Origin: Gammaproteobacteria bacterium (ex Lamellibrachia satsuma)
GTDB taxonomy: Bacteria; Pseudomonadota; Gammaproteobacteria; Chromatiales; Chromatiaceae
Reading direction: 5' to 3'
Assembly (NCBI GenBank): GCA_019623805.1
Contig: CP053680.1
Span: forward strand, 3,078,001 to 3,142,000
Length of the DNA stretch: 64,000 nucleotides
The translations under genes were made by a program, and so were the position numbers. Of this stretch, positions 41,452 to 52,045 are shown one piece after another. Below the pieces are notes generated by a model. That model was not told the DNA's origin, ran no database searches, and saw only the letters and a list, made by a program, of their open reading frames with translations. Position 1 is the first letter of the stretch, and every line of letters begins with the position of its first letter.

Positions 41452-42945
41452 ATGAGTAAAGAGATTCTGCTGGTTGTTGATGCCGTTTCCAACGAAAAAG
41501 GTGTGGAAAAAGGGATCATCTTTGAGGCAATCGAGGCTGCTTTGGCTTCGGCTACAAGAAAGAAGAATGGTGACGATGTCCTGGTGCGGGTTGCGATTGA
41601 TCGCGAAACCGGCGACTACGATACCTTCCGTCGATGGGAAGTGGTTGAAACTTATGCCGAAGATGAGCCGGATGCTGCGTTGCGCCAGGTTTTGCTCGAT
41701 GTGGCAAGAGTGGATCAAGCGGATATCGAATCTGGCGACTTCGTGGAGGAGCCTATCGATTCCATTGAGTTCGGACGCATTGCAGCTCAAGCAGCCAAAC
41801 AGGTAATCGTACAGAAGGTCCGGGAAGCTGAGCGCGCCAAGGTTGTCGCAGCCTATCAGGGGCGTGAAGGCGAACTGGTCACCGGTGTGGTCAAGCGCGT
41901 TGATCGAGGTAACGTGTTTTTTGATCTGGGCGGCAATGCTGAGGCGTTCATCGGCCGCGAACACATGATTCCCAAGGAGTCGGTTCGGGTTGGTGACCGT
42001 CTGCGTGGCTACCTATACGAGATCCGCTCCGAGCCACGCGGCCCCCAGCTTTTCGTCAGCCGTGCTATGCCTGAGTTATTGATCGAGCTGTTCAAGCTGG
42101 AAGTCCCGGAGGTCGGCGAAGGTTTGATCGATATTCGAGGTGCCGCACGGGATGCGGGTCTGCGGGCGAAGATTGCCGTCAAGGCGTTGGATAATCGCAT
42201 TGATCCGGTTGGTGCCTGTGTCGGCATGCGCGGATCGCGGGTGCAGGCGGTTTCCAATGAACTGAACGGCGAGCGTGTCGATATCATTCTCTGGAACGAT
42301 AATCCGGCCCAGTTTGTGATCAATGCCATGTCTCCGGCAGAAGTTGTCTCCATCGTGGTTGACGAGGATGCGCACTCGATGGATGTCTCAGTGAACGAAG
42401 AGAACCTCTCCCAGGCAATAGGCAGAGGCGGTCAGAACGTACGCCTTGCAAGCCATCTGACCGGTTGGGAACTCAATGTCATGGACGAGGCTGAAGCGCA
42501 GGAGAAGAGTGAATCCGAGTCCCGGGTCTTCATCGATACCTTTATGGAACAGCTCGATGTGGACGAGGATGTTGCTGTCATTCTGGTGCAGGAGGGTTTT
42601 ACCTCTATCGAAGAGGTGGCCTACGTGCCCATCGAGGAGATGATGGCCATCGAAGAGTTTGATGACGACTTGATCGAAGAGCTGAGAAATCGCGCCAAGG
42701 ATATGCTGCTTACCAAAGCGATCGCGAGCGAAGAGAGTTTTAAAGAGCCTGCAGAAGACCTGCTGGGTATGGAAGGCGTGGATAAGGATCTGGCCTATAC
42801 ACTTGCCGCCAGAGGCGTGGTGTGCATGGAGGATCTGGCGGAACAGTCCATCGATGAGCTCATGGAGATTGAGGGCATGGACGAAGAGCGGGCAGGTAAG
42901 TTGATCATGACCGCGCGTGCGCCCTGGTTCGAAGAAACGGAATAG
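41452..42945 (+). CDS. nusA: Transcription termination/antitermination factor NusA
   Basis: Binds RNA polymerase and nascent RNA and tunes pausing, termination and antitermination. It has 497 residues: an N-terminal polymerase-binding domain, S1 (about 135-200, [22 protein letters not shown]), KH1 and KH2 (about 225-345, [14 protein letters not shown] and [13 protein letters not shown]), and two C-terminal acidic helix-hairpin-helix repeats (about 365-430 and 440-495). The two repeats are typical of gammaproteobacteria. NusA may act on its own leader terminators. Confidence 0.98.
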   Translation: MSKEILLVVDAVSNEKGVEKGIIFEAIEAALASATRKKNGDDVLVRVAIDRETGDYDTFRRWEVVETYAEDEPDAALRQVLLDVARVDQADIESGDFVEEPIDSIEFGRIAAQAAKQVIVQKVREAERAKVVAAYQGREGELVTGVVKRVDRGNVFFDLGGNAEAFIGREHMIPKESVRVGDRLRGYLYEIRSEPRGPQLFVSRAMPELLIELFKLEVPEVGEGLIDIRGAARDAGLRAKIAVKALDNRIDPVGACVGMRGSRVQAVSNELNGERVDIILWNDNPAQFVINAMSPAEVVSIVVDEDAHSMDVSVNEENLSQAIGRGGQNVRLASHLTGWELNVMDEAEAQEKSESESRVFIDTFMEQLDVDEDVAVILVQEGFTSIEEVAYVPIEEMMAIEEFDDDLIEELRNRAKDMLLTKAIASEESFKEPAEDLLGMEGVDKDLAYTLAARGVVCMEDLAEQSIDELMEIEGMDEERAGKLIMTARAPWFEETE

Positions 42946-43034
42946 GGTGTGCCGGCGGAAGACCTCCGTTGGATAGTGATGATTCAAGTGCGTGGCAATA
43001 TGATGGTTAAGGCAAAGTCGAGAGGCCTGAACAA

Positions 43035-45626
43035 ATGAGTGAAGTAACGGTAGAACAGCTTGCCAAGGTTGTTGGCATTCCCTCCGAGCAGTTGCTGGGA
43101 CAGTTGGCTGAAGCCGGGATCCAGGCAAAAGGCCCCGACGACAAAATTTCGGATGATGAGAAGAGTAAACTGCTCAACCATCTGCGACAGAGTCATGGCA
43201 AAAAGGCCAAAATATCCGCCAGTGCGCCCAATAAGGTGACGCTGCGCCGCAAGACGGTCAGCGAGTTGCGTCAGCCGGGTGCAACCCGCCGCAATCCACT
43301 CAATCGCGCAACCAGTACGCCGAGCAAAACCGTCAGTGTCGAGGTGCGGAAGAAGCGTACCTACGTGAAGCGCAGCACAGTCGCTGGTGATGACACTACG
43401 CAGCAGGAGGCTGAAGCCGCCCGCCTGGCGTTGGAAGAGCAATCAAAGCAGCAGGCGGTTGCTGAGGCTGAAGTGGAAGCGCGTAAGGCTGCGGAAGCGA
43501 AAAAGCGTGAAGAGGAGCAGGCTGAAGTCCGCAAAGCTGAAGAAGAGGCGCGCCTGAAGGCTGAGGAAGAGGCCAAGCGACAGGCTGAAGAGGCGAGTGA
43601 GGCGGCCCGTCAGGCTGAAGAGGCCCGGGTCAAGAAGGAGCAGGAAACGAAACAGCAGGAAGCAGCTCGGGGCAAAAAGGGCAACAAGGAGAGCAAGGGC
43701 AAGGAGCAGAAAGATTCAAAAGGTGGCTCGTCCCGCTACGGCCGCAAAGAGTTGCATGTTTCAAAAGAGGGTCGTGGGCGTCGCAAGAAAAAGCCGTCCC
43801 GTCGTCGGGGAACGCCTGCGGTTGATACGGAACACGGGTTCCAAAAGCCTACCACGCCAGTGGTGCATGAGGTGAAAATACCCGAGAGCATCTCCGTGGC
43901 CGAGCTGGCGCAGCAGATGTCGGTGAAAGCCGCCGAAGTGATCAAGGTGCTGATGAAGATGGGCATGATGGTCACCATCAATCAGCCGTTGGATCGGGAT
44001 ACATCGACGCTGATCGTGGAAGAGATGGGACATACACCGGTCATGCAACGGGATGAGGACGTAGAGGCGGATTTGCTTAGCTCAGAGGACGCCGCGCAAG
44101 CGGAAGGTGAACAGATTGCACGTCCGCCGGTAGTTACCATCATGGGTCACGTCGACCATGGTAAGACTTCGCTGCTCGACTACATCAGGGTCAGTAAAGT
44201 GGCGGATGGTGAGGCGGGTGGCATCACCCAGCATATTGGTGCTTATCACGTCGACACAGACAAAGGTACCATTTCGTTTCTGGATACCCCCGGCCATGCC
44301 GCATTTACTGCGATGCGCGCCCGCGGAGCGAAGGTAACCGATATCGTCATCCTCGTGGTCGCCGCCGATGATGGCGTCATGCCCCAGACCAGGGAGGCAA
44401 TCCAGCACGCCAGGGCTGCTAAAGTGCCACTGATCGTGGCGGTGAACAAGATCGATAAGCCGGAAGCGAATCCGGATCGAGTGATCCAGGAGTTAGCCCA
44501 GGAAGAGGTTATTCCGGAAGACTGGGGCGGCGATACCATGTTCGCCCAGGTCTCCGCCAAGAGTGGCGAAGGCATCGATGATCTGCTTGACGCCATCCTG
44601 CTGCAGTCCGAGGTGTTGGAGCTTACTGCCGTCGCAGAGGGACCGGCTGTCGGCTCCATTGTGGAATCTTCGCTGGATAAGGGACGTGGCCCCGTTGCCA
44701 CTGTGCTGGTGCGCTCCGGTCTTCTGAATAAAGGAGACATCATTGTCTCCGGCAAGGAGTATGGCCGTGTTCGTGCCATGTTCGATGAAAATGGCAAGTC
44801 AGTGAGAAGTGCCGGTCCCTCCATACCCGTGGTGGTGTTGGGGCTTTCCGGTACACCCGATGCAGGTGACGATGTACGGGCGGTCGCGGATGAGCGGCGC
44901 GCTCGCGAGATTGCCAGTCTGCGTGTCGACAAGCAACGGGACAACCGCTTTGCCGCGCAGAAGGCCACCAAACTGGATGAGATGTTCAGCCAGATGGGGC
45001 AGGGTGAGGTGCAGAATCTCAACATCATCGTCAAGGCTGATGTGCAGGGAAGCGTGGAGGCGCTGAGAGAGTCGCTGTTGAAGATCTCCACCGATGAGGT
45101 GAAGGTGGCTATCGTGGCTGCGGGCGTAGGGGGGATCAGCGAATCTGATGCAAACCTTGCGGTTACCTCCAATGCGATTATATTCGGCTTCAATGTACGC
45201 GCCGATGCGGGCGCGCGGCGTATCGTCGAAGAGCAGGGTCTCGATATGCGTTACTACGGCATCATCTATGAAGTCATCGATGATGTGAAAAAAGCGATCT
45301 CCGGCATGCTCTCCCCTGAAATTCGCGAAGAGATTATCGGTCTGGCCGAGGTGCGTGATGTTTTCCGTAACTCCAAGATCGGGGCGATTGCAGGCTGCAT
45401 GGTCACCGAAGGAACCGTCAGACGGAACAGCCCGATTCGTGTGCTACGCGACAATGTGGTCATCTATGAAGGGGCGCTGGAGTCACTGCGCCGGTTCAAG
45501 GATGACGTGCCTGAGGTCAAGGCTGGTACGGAGTGTGGTGTCGGCGTGAGGAACTACAATGACGTGCAGACCGGCGATCAGATCGAGGTATTCGAGCGTA
45601 CTGAAATAGCGCGGATTGTCGAGTAG
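43035..45626 (+). CDS. infB: Translation initiation factor IF-2
   Basis: GTPase that brings fMet-tRNA to the ribosome. It has 863 residues. An IF2N domain opens the protein ([22 protein letters not shown]), a long charged Ala/Glu/Lys coiled stretch runs from about 110 to 240, and a second IF2N domain lies near 285-340. The G domain has [14 protein letters not shown] (near 370), [15 protein letters not shown] and [12 protein letters not shown]. Domains II-IV follow. It lies 89 bases after nusA with no terminator between. Confidence 0.98.
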   Translation: MSEVTVEQLAKVVGIPSEQLLGQLAEAGIQAKGPDDKISDDEKSKLLNHLRQSHGKKAKISASAPNKVTLRRKTVSELRQPGATRRNPLNRATSTPSKTVSVEVRKKRTYVKRSTVAGDDTTQQEAEAARLALEEQSKQQAVAEAEVEARKAAEAKKREEEQAEVRKAEEEARLKAEEEAKRQAEEASEAARQAEEARVKKEQETKQQEAARGKKGNKESKGKEQKDSKGGSSRYGRKELHVSKEGRGRRKKKPSRRRGTPAVDTEHGFQKPTTPVVHEVKIPESISVAELAQQMSVKAAEVIKVLMKMGMMVTINQPLDRDTSTLIVEEMGHTPVMQRDEDVEADLLSSEDAAQAEGEQIARPPVVTIMGHVDHGKTSLLDYIRVSKVADGEAGGITQHIGAYHVDTDKGTISFLDTPGHAAFTAMRARGAKVTDIVILVVAADDGVMPQTREAIQHARAAKVPLIVAVNKIDKPEANPDRVIQELAQEEVIPEDWGGDTMFAQVSAKSGEGIDDLLDAILLQSEVLELTAVAEGPAVGSIVESSLDKGRGPVATVLVRSGLLNKGDIIVSGKEYGRVRAMFDENGKSVRSAGPSIPVVVLGLSGTPDAGDDVRAVADERRAREIASLRVDKQRDNRFAAQKATKLDEMFSQMGQGEVQNLNIIVKADVQGSVEALRESLLKISTDEVKVAIVAAGVGGISESDANLAVTSNAIIFGFNVRADAGARRIVEEQGLDMRYYGIIYEVIDDVKKAISGMLSPEIREEIIGLAEVRDVFRNSKIGAIAGCMVTEGTVRRNSPIRVLRDNVVIYEGALESLRRFKDDVPEVKAGTECGVGVRNYNDVQTGDQIEVFERTEIARIVE

Positions 45627-45629
45627 ACA

Positions 45630-45995
45630 ATGGCGCAGGATTTCAAGCGCACCGATCGTATCGGCTCCCAGCTGCAGCGGGATCTGGCGGACCTCGTCCG
45701 TGAGGAGATGAAGGACCCTGGGTTGGGCATGGTTACAATCCAGGAGGTTCGAGTAGTGCGGGATCTCTCCCAGGCCAAGGTCTTCTTTACCCTGATGGGT
45801 ACGAATCTCCCTGTCAGTGAGTGTGCAAAGCGGCTGAATCAGGCGGCAGGACACCTGCGCTTTCTGCTGGGGCAGCAGAGCAAGTTACGTACCGTGCCCA
45901 AACTGCATTTCGTCTTTGACGAGTCGGTTGAGCGGGGTCAACATCTGGCTTGCCTGATCGATCAGGCGGTCGCCGATAATCATTCGGATTCATAA
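45630..45995 (+). CDS. rbfA: Ribosome-binding factor A
   Basis: Cold-shock-related 30S assembly factor with a KH-like fold. It has 121 residues. The start MAQDFKRTDRIGSQLQRDLADLVREEMKDPGLG and the LSQAKVFFTLMG and LHFVFDESVERG segments identify the family. It begins 3 bases after the infB stop, so it is translationally linked to it. Confidence 0.97.
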   Translation: MAQDFKRTDRIGSQLQRDLADLVREEMKDPGLGMVTIQEVRVVRDLSQAKVFFTLMGTNLPVSECAKRLNQAAGHLRFLLGQQSKLRTVPKLHFVFDESVERGQHLACLIDQAVADNHSDS

Positions 45996-46045
45996 GCCCG
46001 GCAATCGCTGGAAACTCATTCAGAAAAAACTACCTAGAGCAGAAG

Positions 46046-46969
46046 ATGGGACGTCGTCGAAACAGAGGACGCAATATCAGTGGGGTATTGCTGTTTGATA
46101 AGCCGGAGGGTATTACCTCCAACAAGGCCTTGCAGGAGATCAAGTTTCTCTTCAAGGCCGCCAAGGCCGGTCATACCGGTAGTCTGGACCCGCTGGCGAC
46201 CGGACTGCTGCCGATCTGTTTCGGTGAGGCAACCAAGATGTCGGCCTTTCTGCTGGATGCGGACAAGCATTACCGGGTGAAGGTCAAGCTTGGCGAGACC
46301 ACCACCACGGGGGATGCCGAGGGCGAAATCTTGGAAACCGCCAGCACCGACGGCGTCACGGAAGCGGCTCTGTTGGAAGTGCTGCAGGAGTTTTTTGGGG
46401 AGCAGCAGCAGTTGCCGCCCATGTACTCAGCCATCAAGCACAAGGGTGAAAGGCTCTACAAACTGGCACGGCAGGGCATAGAAGTAGAGCGCGAACCCCG
46501 CACCATTCATATTCACGCCCTGAATCTGCTCAGTTTTGGTCTGCCGGAATTCGAGATGGACGTGCACTGCTCGAAAGGTACCTATGTGCGCACCTTGGCT
46601 GAGGATATCGGTGCCAAGTTGGGATGTGGCGCTTATGTCAGCGGTTTGCGCCGCACCGGTGTGGGTCCATTTGACGATCAGTCGATGGTGACCCTGGAGC
46701 AGGTAAAAGAGGATTTCGAGGCGCGCCGGTTTGCGGAGATGGATGCGCTGCTGCTGCCGCTGGAGAGCGCACTCTCCGATTGGCCGGAGATCAACCTCAC
46801 ACCGGATGCCGCCTTCTATCTGAAACAGGGGCAGCCGGTGCTGGTGCCCAAGGCGCCCACCAGCGGCTGGGTTCGCCTCTATGCCAATGAGGTGGATTTT
46901 CTCGGTGTTGGACAGATCCTGGACGATGGTCGCGTGGCGCCCAAACGACTGCTGCAGACGAATCACTGA
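46046..46969 (+). CDS. truB: tRNA pseudouridine(55) synthase
   Basis: Makes pseudouridine 55 in the T loop of tRNAs. It has 307 residues. The start MGRRRNRGRNISGVLLFDKPEGITSN and the catalytic segment KAGHTGSLDPLATGLLPICFG (catalytic Asp near residue 48) are diagnostic; YSAIKHKGERLYKLAR and KGTYVRTLAEDIG follow. The C-terminal PUA-like part is short and ends RLLQTNH. It is the last gene before the separate rpsO promoter. Confidence 0.97.
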   Translation: MGRRRNRGRNISGVLLFDKPEGITSNKALQEIKFLFKAAKAGHTGSLDPLATGLLPICFGEATKMSAFLLDADKHYRVKVKLGETTTTGDAEGEILETASTDGVTEAALLEVLQEFFGEQQQLPPMYSAIKHKGERLYKLARQGIEVEREPRTIHIHALNLLSFGLPEFEMDVHCSKGTYVRTLAEDIGAKLGCGAYVSGLRRTGVGPFDDQSMVTLEQVKEDFEARRFAEMDALLLPLESALSDWPEINLTPDAAFYLKQGQPVLVPKAPTSGWVRLYANEVDFLGVGQILDDGRVAPKRLLQTNH

Positions 46970-46998
46970 GAACACCACCCATCAGGTCACTGATTTAA

Positions 46999-47027
46999 TT
47001 GCGATTCAGACACAATCCGCGCATAAT
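46999..47027 (+). promoter_or_regulatory. Sigma70 promoter of rpsO-pnp
   Basis: TTGCGA (46999-47004), a 17-base spacer and CATAAT (47022-47027) predict a start near 47034 and a leader of about 130 bases before rpsO. E. coli rpsO also has its own promoter after truB. Confidence 0.65.
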
Positions 47028-47121
47028 TCGCGGTTCACTGGAGTGCCAATTGAGCGCTTCGGTACAGATTTATTGAGACGGCCGGACTCCCCTGAACTCA
47101 TTGTCGGAGGAGATCTTAAAA

Positions 47122-47169
47122 ATGGCCATATTTATTAGAGACGTAACCCATAGGAGTACAACGTCATGA
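47122..47169 (+). CDS. Possible 15-residue leader peptide overlapping rpsO
   Basis: ATG at 47122 opens a 15-codon frame ([15 protein letters not shown]) whose TGA stop overlaps the rpsO ATG as ATGA. A strong Shine-Dalgarno, GGAGGAGA, lies about 8 bases before it, better than the AGGAG of rpsO, which sits inside the small frame. This layout fits translational coupling of rpsO to a leader peptide. It resembles no known protein and could be coincidence. Confidence 0.4.
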   Translation: MAIFIRDVTHRSTTS

Positions 47170-47435
47170 CAATGAGCGCAGAAGATAAAAAAGCCATCGT
47201 GGAAGAGTATAAGCGTGGCCCCGGTGATACCGGTTCCCCAGAGGTGCAGGTAGCCCTGCTGACCTCCCGTATCACCTATCTCACCGAACACTTCAAGCAA
47301 CACAAGCAGGATCACCACTCCCGCCAGGGTCTGGTACGCATGGTCAACTCCCGCCGTAAGCTGCTTGACTACCTTAAGAGCAAGGATGCGGAGCGCTATC
47401 GCGATCTGATCTCCCGCCTTGGCCTACGCCGTTAA
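47166..47435 (+). CDS. rpsO: 30S ribosomal protein S15
   Basis: Primary 16S rRNA-binding protein of the platform. It has 89 residues, as usual. [25 protein letters not shown] and [22 protein letters not shown] are the rRNA-binding helices. It is followed by pnp after 30 bases, the standard pairing. S15 often represses its own mRNA in other bacteria; the leader here has not been shown to do so. Confidence 0.98.
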   Translation: MTMSAEDKKAIVEEYKRGPGDTGSPEVQVALLTSRITYLTEHFKQHKQDHHSRQGLVRMVNSRRKLLDYLKSKDAERYRDLISRLGLRR

Positions 47436-47465
47436 TCCGTTCTTATCTGCACTGAGGAAGAGACA

Positions 47466-49553
47466 GTGACTCTGATCAAAAAAGAATTTCAGTGGGGCGA
47501 CAATAAGGTCACCATCGAGACTGGCGAGATTGCCCGCCAGGCCGACGGAGCCGTCATGGTCAACATGGACGATACCGTTGTCCAGGTTACCGTTGTTGCC
47601 GGACGAAACGATCCCGGCCGGGACTTCTTTCCACTCACCGTGGACTATCAGGAGAAGACCTATGCAGCCGGTACTATCCCCGGCGGTTTTTTCCGGCGTG
47701 AGGGGCGCCCCAGCGAGAAAGAGATCCTCACATCACGACTGATCGATCGTCCGATCCGCCCGCTGTTCCCCAAGGGATACACTACCGAGGTGCAGGTGAT
47801 CATCACTGTGATGTCCCTGAATCCAGCGGTTGATCCCGAGATACCCTCCCTGATCGGCACCTCCGCCGCGTTGGCGATCTCCGGCCTGCCGTTCAATGGC
47901 CCGGTGAGCGCAGCCCGAGTGGGATACAAGGATGGCGAGTACATTCTGAATGCCCCCAGCACCGGCTTGAACGATGCTACCGATCTGGATCTGATCGTCT
48001 CCGGCACCGAGCATGCGGTACTGATGGTCGAATCCGAGGCCCGTGAGCTGTCTGAAGAGGTTATGCTGGGTGCAGTGCTCTTCGGACACGAGCAGCAGCA
48101 GGTTGCGCTCCAGGCGATCAAGGAACTGGCTGCCGAGGTTGGAAATACCCCTGCTGAATACGCAGTTCCTGAAATGGACGCCGATCTGGTGGCTGCTGTA
48201 GAGGCTGCTGCCGGCGATGGCATCGGCAATGCCTACCAGGTTGCTGACAAAATGGAGCGTTACGCCGCCATCAAAGCGGTGGTTACCGATGCCGTTGCAG
48301 CACTTTGCGGCGGAGAAGACGCCCGCTGGGACGAGGGTGAAGTCAAGGGTGTTATCGAGAAGCTGAAGAAGACAACCGTGCGTGGCCGTATCCTCGAAGG
48401 CGAGCCTCGCATCGATGGTCGCGATACCACTACAGTGCGTCCCATCAGTGTGCGTACCGGCGTGTTGCCCCGCACCCACGGTTCCGCCCTGTTTACCCGT
48501 GGCGAGACCCAGGCCCTGGTGGTGACCACCCTTGGCACCGAGCGTGATTCTCAGATCATTGATGCACTCGACGGTTCCTACCGCGAACCCTTCATGCTGC
48601 ACTACAACTTCCCTCCTTTCTGCGTAGGTGAGACAGGTCGTGTAGGTAGCCCGAAACGGCGTGAAATCGGCCATGGTCGCCTGGCCAAACGCGGCGTGAT
48701 GGCCTGCATGCCGACCATCACCGATTTTCCCTATGCCATCCGCGTGGTCTCGGAGATTACTGAGTCCAACGGCTCCTCTTCCATGGCATCGGTCTGCGGT
48801 ACCAGTTTGTCGCTGATGGATGCCGGCGTGCCGATCAAGGCGCCGGTTGCCGGTGTTGCCATGGGTTTGATCAAGGAAGATGAGAGATTTGCCGTGCTCA
48901 CCGATATCATGGGCGACGAGGATCATCTCGGCGACATGGACTTCAAGGTGGCCGGTACCAGTGGCGGTATCAACGCACTGCAGATGGACATCAAGATCGA
49001 CGGCATCACCAAGGAGATCATGGAGATCGCCCTGGAGCAGGCCAAAGAGGGTCGGATGCATATCCTGGGTGAGATGAACAGCGTCATCAACTCACATCGT
49101 GAGCAGATGTCCGAGCATGCGCCACGTATCATCGAGCTGCGTATCAACCCGGACAAGATCCGTGACGTGATCGGCAAGGGTGGTGCTACCATCCGCTCCA
49201 TCACCGAAGAGACCGGTGCCACCGTTGATATCACCGATGACGGAGTGGTCAAGATCTTCTCCGTCGACAAGGCGGCAGGCGAGGATGCCCGCAAGCGTGT
49301 CGAGCTGATCACCGCTGACGTTGAAGTCGGTACCATCTACGAGGGCAAGGTTGCCCGCCTGATGGACTTTGGCGCCTTCGTCACCATTCTTCCCGGCAAG
49401 GATGGTCTGGTGCATATCTCCCAGATCTCCAACGAGCGGGTGGAGAAGGTCAGCGATAAGCTGTCTGAAGGCGATGTCATCAAGGTTAAGGTCCTCGAAG
49501 TGGATAAGCAGGGACGTATCCGCCTGAGTATGAAGGCGGTAAACGAAGAGTAA
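47466..49553 (+). CDS. pnp: Polyribonucleotide nucleotidyltransferase (PNPase)
   Basis: Phosphate-dependent 3'-5' exoribonuclease of the degradosome. It has 695 residues from a GTG start with GAGGAAGAG upstream. Two RNase PH domains are seen (the first with [19 protein letters not shown], the second with TRGETQALV and [11 protein letters not shown]), then KH (about 555-610, [15 protein letters not shown]) and S1 (about 620-690, [20 protein letters not shown]). A terminator lies 20 bases after the stop. Confidence 0.98.
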   Translation: MTLIKKEFQWGDNKVTIETGEIARQADGAVMVNMDDTVVQVTVVAGRNDPGRDFFPLTVDYQEKTYAAGTIPGGFFRREGRPSEKEILTSRLIDRPIRPLFPKGYTTEVQVIITVMSLNPAVDPEIPSLIGTSAALAISGLPFNGPVSAARVGYKDGEYILNAPSTGLNDATDLDLIVSGTEHAVLMVESEARELSEEVMLGAVLFGHEQQQVALQAIKELAAEVGNTPAEYAVPEMDADLVAAVEAAAGDGIGNAYQVADKMERYAAIKAVVTDAVAALCGGEDARWDEGEVKGVIEKLKKTTVRGRILEGEPRIDGRDTTTVRPISVRTGVLPRTHGSALFTRGETQALVVTTLGTERDSQIIDALDGSYREPFMLHYNFPPFCVGETGRVGSPKRREIGHGRLAKRGVMACMPTITDFPYAIRVVSEITESNGSSSMASVCGTSLSLMDAGVPIKAPVAGVAMGLIKEDERFAVLTDIMGDEDHLGDMDFKVAGTSGGINALQMDIKIDGITKEIMEIALEQAKEGRMHILGEMNSVINSHREQMSEHAPRIIELRINPDKIRDVIGKGGATIRSITEETGATVDITDDGVVKIFSVDKAAGEDARKRVELITADVEVGTIYEGKVARLMDFGAFVTILPGKDGLVHISQISNERVEKVSDKLSEGDVIKVKVLEVDKQGRIRLSMKAVNEE

Positions 49554-49573
49554 TCACGCTTCGTTGAGCTGAT

Positions 49574-49601
49574 AAAAAGGGGCCTTCCGGCCCCTTTTTT
49601 T
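49574..49601 (+). terminator. Terminator after pnp
   Basis: AAAAGGGGCC-TTCC-GGCCCCTTTT with seven T, ending the rpsO-pnp transcript and the housekeeping part of the window. Confidence 0.93.
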
Positions 49602-49652
49602 GTGCCTGCAAAAAAATTTGAATCTGAATTTTGACGCCCTCCGTATAGGTTA

Positions 49653-49680
49653 TTGAAAGTCGTTATCAAAACGACATAAT
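49653..49680 (+). promoter_or_regulatory. Promoter with internal inverted repeat before a small secreted protein gene
   Basis: TTGAAA (49653-49658) and CATAAT (49675-49680) have a 16-base spacer. Between them lies the inverted repeat GTCGTT-ATCAA-AACGAC (49659-49675), placed where a repressor would block the promoter. The site fits an operator, but the regulator is unknown. Confidence 0.5.
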
Positions 49681-49701
49681 TGACCAGATGAGGAATTCGT
49701 C

Positions 49702-49983
49702 ATGAAAAAAATCGCATTTACAGCCGCACTGCTTCTTTCCGCCAATCTCTATGCAGGAGGGAGCTCAGAATTTGCATACAATGGTTATGATGGTAACCCT
49801 GACCTCTTTGTGGGTAGCTCTGGCTCCACTTCACTGCCCACAGCGGTTCAGCCGGGTATCGGTGAAGCTTACGGTGATGTCCGTCTGGGTGGTGTCAATA
49901 CCTCTCGGCATGTGGGTCAGAGGGGCAGCAACGAGGCCTATGGCAGCACCATTTTGGATCAGGGGCACAGCATCGACTGGTAA
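49702..49983 (+). CDS. Small secreted protein of unknown function
   Basis: 93 residues. A clear signal peptide, MKKIAFTAALLLSANLYAGG, would be cut near residue 18. The mature 75 residues are rich in Gly, Ser, Tyr and Asn, lack Cys, and contain two EAYG motifs (IGEAYGDVRLGG and SNEAYGSTILDQG) ending HSIDW. A ribosome site (GAGGAAT) and a promoter with a possible operator precede it. No family is recognised. Its mature form is likely periplasmic or extracellular. It stands alone between pnp and the serine-hydrolase gene. Confidence 0.8.
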   Translation: MKKIAFTAALLLSANLYAGGSSEFAYNGYDGNPDLFVGSSGSTSLPTAVQPGIGEAYGDVRLGGVNTSRHVGQRGSNEAYGSTILDQGHSIDW

Positions 49984-50046
49984 ACAGTTGACGGCCTGAC
50001 GGGGTGGAAATCCAGCCCCGTACAGGCTCTGCAACCCACCGACAAG

Positions 50047-51816
50047 ATGCAGATGCGCCATCATCCTCTAACACGCCTATTGCTTGGCGGGTTCAGCCTG
50101 CTGCTGATGGCCTGCGTACCACAAAAAAGTGAACTTCGATCCGATGTCGTCTTGCCTGTGGATGAGATGGAACCGGTGCGGGTCGAAGCGCAAAAGCTGA
50201 TACAGGGCATGCTGGATGAAGATCTGCTGCCGGGGTTGAGTGTGGCGTTGGTAGATCGAAACGGCCCCCTTTGGCTCGAAGGCTTCGGCAAGGCGGATAT
50301 GCGGAAAGGCACCCTGGCAGGGGCCGAAACCATCTATCGTGTCGGCTCCTTGAGCAAGCCACTGACAGCCTTGGCCGTTATGCAGCTGAGCGGACAGCAA
50401 CGTATCTCTCTTGATGATTCCATCAGTCGTCAGCTCGACGGTTTTTCCATTCGCAGTCATGATGCTGAAGCGGTCGTCATCACACCACGGCAACTGCTGA
50501 GTCATCGCAGTGGCCTGCCCAGCGATCTGCGAAAAGGCATGTATACGTCGACGCCGTTCACGCAGGTCACTACACAGTTGCACGATGAGTACATCGCCTA
50601 TGCGGTGGACAGCGTCTACAGCTATTCCAATCTCGGTTACGATCTGCTCGGCCATCTGGTGGAGCAGAAATCCAGGATGTCGTTTGCTGAATATATGAAG
50701 CAGAATATTTTTCAGCCTCTGGACATGCAGGGTAGCGGCTATGAAGTGACGCTCGAAATGCGTGAGAAGTTAGCAGCCGGGCATCTGGATGGCCTGGTCA
50801 GGCCACAGCCTCCACTGAGGGACACCCCGGCATTGGGGCTTTACAGCAGCGCCAAAGATATTGGGCGCCTGATGCAGTCCCTGTTGCTTGGACGTATACC
50901 CAATATCGATACCGAAATGATCTTGGAAATGTGGACCTCGCAGACGGCAAAGGGTCAGATTGCGTTGGGTTACTCGCCTGGGCTGGGCTGGTTTATTGAG
51001 GATGATCAACTGCTCGGGCGTGTGGTACGTCATGGCGGCAGCACAATGCTGTTTGGCGCAGAGATGGCAATGTTGCCGGATCATGAGCTTGGCGTAGTGG
51101 TGCTTGCCAATGGTGCGGGCAGCAACAAGGCGACCCGAAAACTTGCAGCGACGATTCTGGCGCTCGCGGTAAAGGTGCGCGGAACGGGTAACGAACCGGC
51201 GCCGATTCGCTCGCCGAAAATGATGGCTGCATTGCCCGATACACCTTCAGGCGGTTATGCAACCGATCTTGGGCTGCTGATGGTGGATCCCGAACATCCT
51301 CGCCTTTGCGCCTGCATCATCGAGCGTGTCCTGGATATGGTGCGGTTTGATGACGGCAGTCTCGGGTTGACACCTGAGAGCGCGGCCAGTCTGCCCCCCT
51401 CCTACAGAGTGCTGGGTGAAATGCGTTTCCGTTCCCGCACCACCAATGATCTGGAGGTGCTGGTGGCGGAGCGGGACGGCGAGGAGTATGTGCTTGGCAG
51501 CCGAATTGAATCCCAGCCCTGGGATGAGGTCTGGAAAAAGCGCACCGGCAGTTACCGCACGATCAATCCTGATGGTGCGTTCAGTATCGAGGATCTGCGG
51601 CTTAGTACTGAAAGCGGCGTACTCTGCCTCCATTATAGGGCACCCCACCTCTCCGACAGTTCTATTCGTGTGCCGCTGAAGCCCGTCTCCTCCACTGAGG
51701 CGGTCATAGAGGGACTGGGTAGAGGTCGGGGGGAAACCGTGCGCATCGTGGAGGTGGACGGCAAGCAGTGCATAAGGTTCTCCGGCTATATGGGTGAACC
51801 GATCGAAGATAAATAG
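50047..51816 (+). CDS. Serine hydrolase lipoprotein of the class C beta-lactamase family
   Basis: 589 residues. The lipobox LLLMAC (cysteine near residue 24) predicts a membrane-anchored lipoprotein. The penicillin-binding-protein fold has the catalytic SLSK near 101-104, a YSN (tyrosine motif) near 194 and HGG near 328. Such proteins include esterases and D-Ala-D-Ala peptidases, and true beta-lactamase activity should not be assumed. A C-terminal region (about 400-589) is of no clear family and may be a lipocalin-like tail. Two ATG codons, 50047 and 50053, are possible starts. Confidence 0.88.
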   Translation: MQMRHHPLTRLLLGGFSLLLMACVPQKSELRSDVVLPVDEMEPVRVEAQKLIQGMLDEDLLPGLSVALVDRNGPLWLEGFGKADMRKGTLAGAETIYRVGSLSKPLTALAVMQLSGQQRISLDDSISRQLDGFSIRSHDAEAVVITPRQLLSHRSGLPSDLRKGMYTSTPFTQVTTQLHDEYIAYAVDSVYSYSNLGYDLLGHLVEQKSRMSFAEYMKQNIFQPLDMQGSGYEVTLEMREKLAAGHLDGLVRPQPPLRDTPALGLYSSAKDIGRLMQSLLLGRIPNIDTEMILEMWTSQTAKGQIALGYSPGLGWFIEDDQLLGRVVRHGGSTMLFGAEMAMLPDHELGVVVLANGAGSNKATRKLAATILALAVKVRGTGNEPAPIRSPKMMAALPDTPSGGYATDLGLLMVDPEHPRLCACIIERVLDMVRFDDGSLGLTPESAASLPPSYRVLGEMRFRSRTTNDLEVLVAERDGEEYVLGSRIESQPWDEVWKKRTGSYRTINPDGAFSIEDLRLSTESGVLCLHYRAPHLSDSSIRVPLKPVSSTEAVIEGLGRGRGETVRIVEVDGKQCIRFSGYMGEPIEDK

Positions 51817-51968
51817 TTTCCGTCCGGAAACTAAATAGTGTCTATCTGGAAACCCATATCTAACCACGAAGCGCACGAAGAATATTTATTCCTAATCAAT
51901 CTTTTACCTTCGTGCTCTTCGTGTCCTTTGTGGTTAAAACATTGTTTCCGGGTGGACACTAAATAAGT
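51817..51968. repeat. Nested inverted-repeat element (MITE-like)
   Basis: An outer pair, AAATAGTGTCTATCTGGAAAC and the reverse copy of GTTTCCGGGTGGACACTAAAT, encloses an inner pair, TAACCACGAAG ... CTTTGTGGTTA with CGAAG and CTTCGTG arms. A separate palindrome, GTTTCCGTCCGGAAAC, lies at the left end just after the serine-hydrolase gene. There is no coding content. The region 51817-52045 otherwise holds only the sigma-gene leader. Confidence 0.65.
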
Positions 51969-52045
51969 GGCCGGTTCTTGCTCCTTTTCGCGGCTACCAT
52001 TACTCTTGCAGGAGATCTGAATGCAATGTCTCTGAAGGAGTTTAC

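Noticed and set aside
50047-51816. Annotation as an antibiotic-resistance beta-lactamase
   Set aside because: It has the SxxK, YSN and HGG motifs of a broad serine-hydrolase family, plus a lipobox and a long extra tail; resistance cannot be inferred.
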